DNA of 12,582 nt from Leptospira sp. (lineage in GTDB: Bacteria; Spirochaetota; Leptospiria; Leptospirales; Leptospiraceae). Location: NCBI GenBank assembly GCA_025457985.1, contig JALOTI010000063.1:1-12582 (forward strand). The letters run 5' to 3'. The notes beneath the pieces were generated by a model. It was not told the origin of the DNA. It searched no databases and saw only the letters and a program-made list of their open reading frames with translations. Positions 1 to 6,352 of this stretch are shown here, piece after piece (position 1 is the first letter of the stretch; every line of letters begins with the position of its first letter). The translations under genes and the position numbers were made by a program.

Positions 1-856
1 AATCTGAAAATTGACGTTCTTTTTGTCTTTCACTTGCAAGAGCACTGGCTTTTTCTTTACCAAAATAGCGAGTTTCAATTTTATTTAAGTACTTTTCTTT
101 TTCTTCTGGTGATGTGAAAGAATTTAAGTCCTTCTCTCGAATAACCAATTCCATTTGGTAGTTATCAAAACTATCCTCTCTCGAAACAAGTGAGTCAAAG
201 TAAGTGCCATACGATTTTTTTTTGAAATCATTATAGGCTTTCACTCTTGCTTCCGGATTCATATTCTCAGTTGTTTTTAAAAAATTGGCGGCACCTTCCG
301 TAAAATCAACCTGAGCTTCTTCCATTCCGAAGATCAAGTCTGCCTTCTCACCCAATACTTCTCTGCGTTTATCTTTTATTTTTTGATAGAGGTCAACAAA
401 ACTCAAGTCAGTCGGTTGTTTCCAATTCCGATACGTTTCTTCATATTTAAAATAGGAAACAAAAAGATCGCGTATTTTTTCGCGGTCGGGAGATTCATAT
501 TCTGAGTCGATGTATGCAAGGATTGTACTATCACACTGCTCCGGTGTATATTCGGGCTTACACTTTCGACGAAGTGCCCAAACCTCCCAGACAAAATTGA
601 TTTTACCTGTTCGTAACTCTTCTAAAAGTTCTAAGTAAGATTTGGACTTGTCTTCACGAAATGGAGAGAGTGCCTCATCCCAAAACCCATCTCCTGATCC
701 CAATGGGGATATACGGGAGTCCAAATTGAGACTTTTTTCTTGGGATTGTAAGTTCGGTTCACTGGCATTGGAAATATCTTTCCGAAAGAAAAAAAGTAAA
801 GAAAGGAAAAATATGGCAAAAAGTACGAGTACGAATATTATTTTTTTTGAATCCAT
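1..856 (-). CDS. Lipase-specific foldase (LifO/LipB-like), partial, C-terminus outside window
   Basis: This open frame runs off the left edge (285 codons visible, no stop), so the C-terminal part is missing. Residues 5-24 form a hydrophobic membrane anchor. A polar linker follows, then a helical, charged chaperone-like region. The segment GEKADLIFGMEEA (169-181) resembles the G-x-E-A-A-x-x-x-F-G-x-E-E repeat of proteobacterial lipase foldases. It matches GEKADEIWAMEKK at the same residue numbers in the second foldase of this window. Such proteins are inner-membrane-anchored steric chaperones that fold a partner lipase in the periplasm. Its partner is presumably the lipase gene ending at 931, 74 bases upstream. 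A terminator hairpin lies in that gap and no clear Shine-Dalgarno precedes the ATG, so expression may be low. The classical RxxFDY foldase motif is not visible. Family assignment is inferred from layout and motifs. Confidence 0.75.
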   Translation of the reverse strand, partial: MDSKKIIFVLVLFAIFFLSLLFFFRKDISNASEPNLQSQEKSLNLDSRISPLGSGDGFWDEALSPFREDKSKSYLELLEELRTGKINFVWEVWALRRKCKPEYTPEQCDSTILAYIDSEYESPDREKIRDLFVSYFKYEETYRNWKQPTDLSFVDLYQKIKDKRREVLGEKADLIFGMEEAQVDFTEGAANFLKTTENMNPEARVKAYNDFKKKSYGTYFDSLVSREDSFDNYQMELVIREKDLNSFTSPEEKEKYLNKIETRYFGKEKASALASERQKERQFSD

Positions 857-890
857 AGAGGTAGATTAAACTAAAGTTGATTTGAGAATA

Positions 891-920
891 GAGAAAAACT
901 GCCGAAGGTTATTCGGCAGT
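891..920 (-). terminator. Intrinsic terminator between lipase B and its foldase
   Basis: A perfect 9-bp stem (898-906 with 912-920) and a 5-base loop read ACTGCCGAA-TAACC-TTCGGCAGT on the minus strand, directly followed by TTTTTCTC. It begins 10 bases after the lipase B stop codon and 41 bases before the foldase start. This is a textbook rho-independent terminator. Because the next gene is the foldase for the same lipase, it probably acts as a partial attenuator rather than as an operon end. Confidence 0.8.
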
Positions 921-930
921 GATCGAAAGT

Positions 931-1842
931 TTACTGAAGAGCTCTCGCGTTTCTTGCGATATTTAGATACCAGCCAGTAACATCAAAGAAGTTCTGTCCG
1001 CTTCCAGCAAGATTAGTTGCTTGGAGGTGGTCAATTCCCGTTGCAAACCAGTAGCTAGGTGCTAATCCTCTCCAAGTTCCCCATCTTTGTGAACTAGTAG
1101 GAACAACTCCATCATTGGCTCCGCCCATTCCATAGAACAAACCACCTGCCCAAGTGATTGGGTGGGTGAGTGCCATAATTGGGTGTTGGATTGGATCTGC
1201 CCAAGCCATTTGGGATCCGTACGAGTAGTATTTCACGCCGGATTGGTTTGGAGAGTTCGGGTTGAAGGTTCTCAAGTAACTAACAGTCAAAGAACGACCC
1301 ATTGCAATAGCATCTTGTGGTCGACCATCGCGGTAAACCAAACGGGCAAGAAGACCGAGAGTTGCGTTTGCAAAAGGTTGTAACCAACTTGGAATTACAG
1401 CAAGGACGATATCTGCCATCGGAGCCCCTTGGTGTAGGGAATTGATTGTAGTTACCGACGCTGTTTTTCCAGCAAAACCAAGGTTAGATACCATATAACG
1501 TGCGACAAGTCCACCCTGGGAGTGACCAAAAAGGTGCACCTTGGAACAACCGTTTGCTGTCATCCAAGAATTGACTGCGGATTGGATTTGGCTGGCTCTT
1601 GTGGGAATGGAGTTTGTAGCGGAACTACCAGGAGTAGTCACCTTCGCACCTTGTGAGCGCAAATACCCATCAAGTCCCCCCCAATACCGTACAAGTCCAC
1701 CTGCAAGTCCCTTTGTGTCGTCAAATCCGAGAATTCCATGCACTAGAGCGATGCACTGACCGTCTAACGGACCTGCAAAGACTCCTGAACTTGGAATGGT
1801 AAGTAGGGCCGCAAAAATTCCTACATAGATTCTATTTTTCAT
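931..1842 (-). CDS. Secreted triacylglycerol lipase B (foldase-dependent, LipA family)
   Basis: An exported lipase of about 303 residues, expected to hydrolyse long-chain acylglycerols outside the cell. The ATG at 1842 is preferred over upstream ATGs at 1872 and 1863. It has AGGTGG five bases upstream, gives a clean signal peptide (MKNRIYVGIFAALLTIPSSGVFA, cut near residue 23), and the 1872 ATG lies inside a likely -10 box. An HGILGF oxyanion-hole motif (35-40) is followed by the GHSQGG elbow (Ser108), the catalytic Asp in NDGVV (Asp244), and the catalytic His in DHLQATN (His272). The last resembles the HLDEVNQ element of Pseudomonas aeruginosa LipA, which also supplies calcium ligands. Two cysteines (30, 99) could form a disulfide. 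Neighbours on both sides are foldase genes. It is clearly divergent from lipase A, so this is not a recent duplication. Confidence 0.9.
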   Translation of the reverse strand: MKNRIYVGIFAALLTIPSSGVFAGPLDGQCIALVHGILGFDDTKGLAGGLVRYWGGLDGYLRSQGAKVTTPGSSATNSIPTRASQIQSAVNSWMTANGCSKVHLFGHSQGGLVARYMVSNLGFAGKTASVTTINSLHQGAPMADIVLAVIPSWLQPFANATLGLLARLVYRDGRPQDAIAMGRSLTVSYLRTFNPNSPNQSGVKYYSYGSQMAWADPIQHPIMALTHPITWAGGLFYGMGGANDGVVPTSSQRWGTWRGLAPSYWFATGIDHLQATNLAGSGQNFFDVTGWYLNIARNARALQ

Positions 1843-1870
1843 TTTTTCCACCTGAATTTTCATTTTTGAC

Positions 1871-1901
1871 ATTATTTGGTCACAAATTACCTACAGGTCA
1901 A
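1871..1901 (-). promoter_or_regulatory. Candidate sigma-70 promoter for lipase B
   Basis: On the minus strand TTGACC (1896-1901) and AATAAT (1871-1876) are separated by 19 bases, slightly longer than ideal. Transcription would start near 1864, downstream of the ATG at 1872, which supports the ATG at 1842 as the real start. This would let lipase B and its foldase be transcribed independently of the lipase A module. No experimental support. Confidence 0.45.
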
Positions 1902-1965
1902 CTGGTTTCCCTCAAATTAAACATATTTAAATGGAACAGTGTACTTATTTGCCATCCATTCCAAA

Positions 1966-2000
1966 TACTAAAGCAATCTGCTGTTCCGATTGGCAGACTG
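1966..2000 (-). terminator. Weak terminator-like hairpin after foldase A
   Basis: An imperfect stem (1974-1981 with 1993-2000, seven of eight pairs, 11-base loop) starts just after the foldase A stop codon. It is followed on the minus strand by CTTTAGTATTT, a poor U-tract. It may separate the two lipase modules but is much weaker than the other hairpins in this locus. Confidence 0.3.
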
Positions 2001-2001
2001 C

Positions 2002-3039
2002 TCAATTGAGACCGTAGACTCTCTCTTCCGCACTCCTAAAGTATCCGCTTGCTTCTTCATTTTTGATGATTTCTGCCTCTTCTCCGAAGAGTTCTTTTCG
2101 AAGAGAGTCAAGAGCTCTTTCGTCCTCGGGGGACAGAGATGATTTTTTACCTAAAAGTTTAGTCCGCATCTCTGAATATTTTTTTTGGTTTTGCCAACCT
2201 CTTTCACGTTCTTCTTCCAGAGCATCCCAACGAGCCAGAGCAGCCGAATCCATTCCCATGGCTTCGCGGATTTCGCGGAGAGCGGATTTTCGTGCAGGAT
2301 ACGAAAGTACTTTTAAATCTTTTTGAACGGAAACTACAAAACCATCCGTTAACTGCTGGCGTTTGTTCTCTAAAACACGAGGCAAATCTTTGCCAAATTG
2401 TTCTTTTAAAACTTTTTCGTATGAATTTAATTTTGCGTCCACATTTCCAACGGGACTGTCTTCGATTCGTTTGAGGGCGTCTGTAACGTTATTCATCTTC
2501 TTTTCCATAGCCCAAATTTCATCCGCCTTTTCACCAAACAAACGATAACGTTCTTTCCACATCATCTCTTTACGTGCTTGGTCACTCATCAGTCCTAACT
2601 TCGACATATTTGCTTCACGAAATTTATTATAAGCATAAAGACTTTCCGACATCCTGAAAATCTCTAGAGCTTTGCCTGGAAATGCATAACCCAAAATTTG
2701 GTGTAGAACTTTCACCCAATCGTTTGGATAGAGTTTTGGAAGTTCTTTCATAAGCTCTTCTAAAAGTGCGATTTGAACACTAGGCCGATCGATGTACTTT
2801 CCATACTTTTCTATCATTATCCTTGAAATCTCTTCCACCGAAAAGGAGCCGAGTTTGGAATCTTCATAATCTAATGGAAGCTCTGGTAGAGAACCATTGA
2901 GTGAAGCGATGGGAGCATTTGTTAATTCTTCAAAGTCCTTCTGGTTTTTATCTTTGGAAGGACGAAACCAAAGAACAAGAAGAAATAGAATAGCAATAGT
3001 TGCTAACGCCAAATAGATAAATTTTTTGTTTTGAAACAT
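2002..3039 (-). CDS. Lipase-specific foldase A (LifO/LipB-like steric chaperone)
   Basis: A protein of about 345 residues with a cytoplasmic N-terminus, one membrane anchor (residues 7-25), a linker, then a long, charged, all-helical domain, as in proteobacterial lipase foldases (roughly 300-350 residues). Recognisable elements are FGEKADEIWAMEKK (168-181), the REIREAMG...LARWDALEEER segment (255-279), and a C-terminal LSPEDERALDSLRKELFGEEA stretch (302-321). The last matches the family's closing 'Ls..eR...i..Lr...F...E' pattern. It probably folds lipase A, encoded just upstream, on the periplasmic side. The ATG at 3039 with AGGA nine bases upstream is chosen. An in-frame TTG at 3090 would put the start inside a terminator stem and add 17 residues before the anchor. 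The hallmark RxxFDY motif of Pseudomonas foldases is not found. Confidence 0.82.
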   Translation of the reverse strand: MFQNKKFIYLALATIAILFLLVLWFRPSKDKNQKDFEELTNAPIASLNGSLPELPLDYEDSKLGSFSVEEISRIMIEKYGKYIDRPSVQIALLEELMKELPKLYPNDWVKVLHQILGYAFPGKALEIFRMSESLYAYNKFREANMSKLGLMSDQARKEMMWKERYRLFGEKADEIWAMEKKMNNVTDALKRIEDSPVGNVDAKLNSYEKVLKEQFGKDLPRVLENKRQQLTDGFVVSVQKDLKVLSYPARKSALREIREAMGMDSAALARWDALEEERERGWQNQKKYSEMRTKLLGKKSSLSPEDERALDSLRKELFGEEAEIIKNEEASGYFRSAEERVYGLN

Positions 3040-3055
3040 GAATGGAAATCCTAGG

Positions 3056-3084
3056 AAATAAAAAAGGCGACCCAAAGGCCGCCT
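3056..3084 (-). terminator. Intrinsic terminator between lipase A and foldase A
   Basis: An 8-bp stem with one G-U pair (3065-3072 with 3077-3084) and a 4-base loop reads AGGCGGCC-TTTG-GGTCGCCT on the minus strand. TTTTTATTT follows. It starts 8 bases after the lipase A stop codon and ends about 20 bases before the foldase ATG. Its position mirrors the hairpin after lipase B, so both junctions carry a likely attenuator. Confidence 0.78.
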
Positions 3085-3092
3085 GATCAAAG

Positions 3093-4205
3093 TTAACCGC
3101 CTTTGGTGACGATAAATTCTAAAATAGAGGCGTAAAATTCTTCTTCGTCAAATGTATCTGGCGGAATCCCTACCACATCCAAATGATCTTGACTTACAAC
3201 GCTAGACTTTGAAGTCATTTGTGCAGAACTTGGAGCATTTAGATTGGAAACGTAACCTAAGGTAGTATTTACTGTGATGGTATCAAATGAAAAAGCCCAT
3301 TCATTGTATTGTAGCCTTTCACCCATCTGCTGGGAATTGATTCCGACTAAACCATCGTCATCGTTATTTCCTCGGATACCGTCACCTCTTCCTGCGGCTC
3401 CATCGTTATCACAATCGTCGATACAAAAACCGTCTCCATCAATGTTGTAAAATCCCTCTTTTAGAAGAAACAAAGCTGGATTGGTATTGAGACTATCCTG
3501 AGCTGTGATGATCGAACCAAAGTATGCTGCGTTCGCCGAATTTACATTATAATTAGCATTGAAGGCTTTCATTCCTGTAGTAATGCCATCCGTTGAAGAG
3601 TAATCATTGTATACAAGTTGTTTCGCAGCCGCAATTCCATCATTGCCCGAACCATAAATGGTATTTCCAAATAATTTAGCTAGAGCATCAATTACCGAAG
3701 TTACTCCTGGTCCGAGATCCAAAATGTACTTCGCAGTTGGGGATCCCCTGTGGGGGCTAGATACAGAAATCAACGCATGAACCACCTGACGACCGTAACG
3801 TGCACGTAGTACTGCCGCTGCTTTTCTTGCGTCAATGCCACCTTGCGAGTGCCCAATGATGTTTACTTTTGTTGCGCCAGTAGTGGTCATGTAGTTTTGG
3901 ATACGATCCGCAAGTTGGGTTCCCCTTACCTCAGAAGATTGGAAGGGAGTTACACTTGCCGCAAGTGCTCTCTGAGAACTACTGATTTTGCCATTACAAG
4001 TAGTTTCCAAAAATTCGTCACATGGGTCTCCAACAAAGGTACCAAAATCATTTCCAAAATAGAAATAACCAAGTAGGTTGTCGAAGCCAGAAAGGCCATG
4101 TGCAAAGACCACTGGGTAGAGGGTTTTCCTTGCTCTCGCTTGGATTCCTGTTGCTAGGAATAGAAGCGCCGCTAATAACACAAGGATTGTCTTTTTGTGA
4201 TTCAT
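3093..4205 (-). CDS. Secreted triacylglycerol lipase A (foldase-dependent, LipA family)
   Basis: A 370-residue exported lipase. A signal peptide covers residues 1 to about 23-25 (MNHKK, then a hydrophobic core, then an A-x-A type end). The mature start YPVVFAHGLSGFDN (30-43) closely resembles the opening of Pseudomonas aeruginosa LipA and contains the oxyanion-hole HG. VNIIGHSQGG holds the nucleophile Ser120, DDGLVG the catalytic Asp284, and DHLDVV the catalytic His341, with Asp343 a likely calcium ligand. Ahead of Asp284 is an Asp-rich insertion (about 255-284, with Cys261 and Cys265) that looks like a calcium-binding loop. It is longer than lipase B mainly because of this insertion and extra N-terminal loops. 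GAGGT five bases before the ATG makes a strong ribosome site. It heads a lipase-foldase module. Family members leave the cell through type II secretion; whether that holds here is inferred. Confidence 0.92.
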   Translation of the reverse strand: MNHKKTILVLLAALLFLATGIQARARKTLYPVVFAHGLSGFDNLLGYFYFGNDFGTFVGDPCDEFLETTCNGKISSSQRALAASVTPFQSSEVRGTQLADRIQNYMTTTGATKVNIIGHSQGGIDARKAAAVLRARYGRQVVHALISVSSPHRGSPTAKYILDLGPGVTSVIDALAKLFGNTIYGSGNDGIAAAKQLVYNDYSSTDGITTGMKAFNANYNVNSANAAYFGSIITAQDSLNTNPALFLLKEGFYNIDGDGFCIDDCDNDGAAGRGDGIRGNNDDDGLVGINSQQMGERLQYNEWAFSFDTITVNTTLGYVSNLNAPSSAQMTSKSSVVSQDHLDVVGIPPDTFDEEEFYASILEFIVTKGG

Positions 4206-4248
4206 AGTTTACCTCGAACGAACAGAATGTCCGATAGCAGAGTAAAAA

Positions 4249-4280
4249 AGTCAATCTAAATGTGTTAAATATGTGTAAAT
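4249..4280 (-). promoter_or_regulatory. Upstream region of lipase A: TTGACT box and paired ATGTGT-AAAT repeats
   Basis: On the minus strand a TTGACT hexamer (4249-4254) lies about 45 bases upstream of the lipase A start. No convincing -10 is seen 16-18 bases further on. Five bases beyond the hexamer, two adjacent direct repeats, ATGTGTTAAAT (4260-4270) and ATGTGTAAAT (4271-4280), read on the plus strand, sit where an activator would bind. The surrounding 4260-4320 stretch is very AT-rich. A regulatory role is an inference from position only. Confidence 0.3.
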
Positions 4281-4342
4281 TTTGAATATTTTATGTTTTT
4301 TGTGTGATGTACTAAAGTATTCAGCCTTCTCTTGGGTTTCTT

Positions 4343-4471
4343 TCAAGGAAGAACCGAGAGATCTCGCCAGGGAATCTCAGTGAGATGCCGGACTGGTTTG
4401 TATCCAACGCCCAATGCCAAAGCCTCGGCATCGGCCAAATTTCCGAAAGGAAGGTATATCTGTTCCACTCC
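4343..4471 (-). other. Out-of-frame remnant of the radA 3' end
   Basis: Read on the minus strand in the frame ending at TGA 4343-4345, this stretch encodes GVEQIYLPFGNLADAEALAL and then GVGYKPVRHLTEIPWRDLSVLP. It matches the closing part of the RadA Lon-like domain (conserved '...A..LG...iilP..n......' pattern and final variable tail). It is one frame away from the upstream part of the gene and starts directly at the joint, so it marks the end of the ancestral gene. Confidence 0.8.
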
Positions 4472-5660
4472 CCAAAAATGCCAATTTGTTTGTAAAATTT
4501 AGATTCAAAAAAGAAGAAACTATGGAAGCAACAATTGCAAGGTCTAACGCTGGTTCGTCGATTTGTAATCCTCCTGCCAGATTGGAAAAAATATCCTGTT
4601 CGCCAAGAGGGTAACTTAAAAACTTTTCGATTACTGCAGAAAGCAAAATAACCCGCCTTGTGTCGAGCCCCTCCGCCATTCGCCTTGCTTGACCAAACGA
4701 AGACTTCGTTACCAGTGCTTGCACTTCAACACCGAGGGCTCTTGATCCTTCCAACACACTGGAGATTACACTCCCTGATCGTTCGACAGAATCGTTTGAA
4801 AGAAAGAGGCCATGCCTATCCGTAACTTGTGTTAGTCCCTTTGTTGACATTTCAAAAATAGCTGAGTCACCGACTGATCCAAATCTGTTTTTGATTGCCC
4901 GAACCATTCGGTAGTAATTGAGTTTGTCCCCTTCAAAGTATAAAACCGTATCCACTAAGTGTTCTAACACCTTGGGTCCCGCGATCTGACCTTCTTTTGT
5001 TATATGACCAATTAAGAAAATAGGGACGGATGTTCTTTTGGCAGTTTCTAAAAAAATCTGGCTCGACTCACGCAATTGGGTAACCGTACCCGCTTGGTTT
5101 ACCAAAGACTCTTTTAGAATGGTTTGAATGGAATCTATAAATACAACGGAAGGTCGAATGTCAGCAATCATCTGAGAGATGTTTTCAGCATAGATTTCTG
5201 AGGATAACAAAATCGAATCCTCATGTATACCCATTCGTTTGGATCGTATACCAATTTGAGCCGCAGATTCCTCTCCGCTGATATACAACACCTTTCCTGA
5301 CTTTCCAATATGTCTCGAGATTTCAAGTACGAGTGTAGATTTTCCGACGCCCGGCTCCCCGCCGATAAGGATAAGGCTTCCTGGAACAATTCCGCCACCT
5401 AATACTAAATCTAACTCTGTAAATCCTGTTGAAAGGCGAGCAAAAGATTCACCTTTTATTTGGTCGATAGGAATTGGGTTGGAATATTTCTTTTCTGTTT
5501 TTTTGAGTTTGTTTGGTACGGATTCATCGAACCTACCACCAGAAGAAATGGGAATCTCGACAACCTGGTTCCACTCTCCACAAGTTGGGCATTTCCCAGC
5601 CCAACGAAAAAAGGTATCTCCGCAAGAATTGCATATATAACCAGGTTGTTTTTTTGACAT
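4377..5660 (-). pseudogene. radA: DNA repair protein RadA with a deleted, frameshifted C-terminus
   Basis: RadA is a RecA-like helicase that drives branch migration during recombinational repair. Present in order are a C4 zinc finger (Cys10, 13, 24, 27), Walker A GGEPGVGKST (100-109), a Walker B with FIDS (Asp176), and the RadA-specific KNRFG (257-261). A Lon-protease-like C-terminal domain then begins normally. It breaks after KLAFLG (397), where the family continues with GE(V/I)xLxGExR. Here 30 unrelated residues follow, to a stop at 4377. In another frame the expected tail, GVEQIYLPFG...LADAEALALGVGYK, continues from about 4471 to a stop at 4343. About 24 residues are missing and the frame is shifted. 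The product is 427 residues against about 455-460 normally. The ATPase core is intact, so partial function is possible. The start overlaps the exonuclease stop (TGATG). Confidence 0.88.
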
Positions 5661-6298
5661 CAGTGTTCGAAGAGGTTGTATACTTCCAATAGATCTAACT
5701 CGACTATTGTTTCTAAAAAGGCTAAACTCTTTTCTGCGATCTCCATTCGATTCTCTCGTATCAACATCTCGGTAAGAATAGATTCTAAAGATATCAAAAA
5801 GCGTACATCTGTAGAAGCATAGTCAACTTGATCTTTGGTGAGAATTTTTTTTCCCCAGTCAGAGGATTGATTTTTTTTATCGATATTCTCGTCAAAAAAC
5901 TCACGAATCAGTTCCTTTAAACCATGTTTGTCGGTATAAGTTCGCGCAAGTTTACTTGCGATTTTAGTACAGAATACATTTTTAACTTTGATTCCAAGTC
6001 TCGCACGTAGAAAGGTCATATCCATACGTGCAAAATGAAATATCTTTACAATTTCTTTAGATTCGAAAAGCGATTGGATTTTTTGTGCTTCTTTTTGCCC
6101 AGGTAAGATCTGAACCAGCGCAACTCGATTTTTAGAATCAGAAATCTGAACCACACAAAGTCTATCTCTGCGGGGGTTAAGCCCCATCATTTCGCAATCC
6201 ACAGCCAACCGATCGTCTTTTTTAAACGCTTCAAAAAATTCGTCGGAGAGATCCCCTTGGAATACGATTGGTTTTATAGTTGAACGTTTTTGGGTCAT
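5660..6298 (-). CDS. RNase D-like 3'-5' exonuclease (DEDDy, no HRDC domain)
   Basis: A 212-residue single-domain exonuclease. Exo I is VDCEMMG (Asp34, Glu36; most homologues read DTE). Exo II is FHFARMDMTFL (Asp93), with the preceding helix typical of RNase D. Exo III is YASTDVRFL (Tyr160, Asp164), which gives the DEDDy class. It lacks the C-terminal HRDC domains of E. coli RNase D (about 375 residues) and is like the short RNase D proteins of other bacteria. It probably trims RNA 3' ends in the cytoplasm with two metal ions. The stop codon overlaps the radA start (TGATG, one shared base), so the two are co-translated. No strong Shine-Dalgarno is seen before the ATG at 6298. The intergenic region to the divergent glycosidase gene is only about 54 bases and must hold both promoters, neither of which I can place. 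Confidence 0.88.
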   Translation of the reverse strand: MTQKRSTIKPIVFQGDLSDEFFEAFKKDDRLAVDCEMMGLNPRRDRLCVVQISDSKNRVALVQILPGQKEAQKIQSLFESKEIVKIFHFARMDMTFLRARLGIKVKNVFCTKIASKLARTYTDKHGLKELIREFFDENIDKKNQSSDWGKKILTKDQVDYASTDVRFLISLESILTEMLIRENRMEIAEKSLAFLETIVELDLLEVYNLFEH

Positions 6299-6352
6299 AA
6301 TGGCTTACTATGGAAACTACCCTATCAAAATCATCAAATAGATTTTTCCCAA

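Noticed and set aside
1162..1759. Open frames on the plus strand opposite lipase B
   Set aside because: They are antisense shadows with no recognisable domain or ribosome site, while the minus strand encodes a full catalytic triad.
1843..1872. Longer lipase B starting at ATG 1872
   Set aside because: The ATG falls in a candidate -10 box, has no Shine-Dalgarno, and would put ten polar residues before a complete signal peptide.
3040..3090. TTG start of foldase A at 3090, giving a 362-residue protein
   Set aside because: The codon lies six bases upstream of a terminator stem, has no ribosome site, and adds residues ahead of a normal membrane anchor; ATG 3039 with AGGA is better.
4333..4358. 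Hairpin after radA (GGTTTCTTTC / GAAGAACC)
   Set aside because: Pairing needs bulges and no T-tract follows, so it is not a convincing terminator.
4466..4478. Programmed ribosomal frameshift in radA at TTTTTGGGG
   Set aside because: Reaching the other frame needs a +1 skip, the site is not a classical slippery sequence, and the product would still lack about 24 conserved residues.
6299..6352. Bidirectional promoter between the exonuclease and glycosidase genes
   Set aside because: The spacer must contain promoters, but no -35/-10 pair with acceptable spacing could be identified on either strand.
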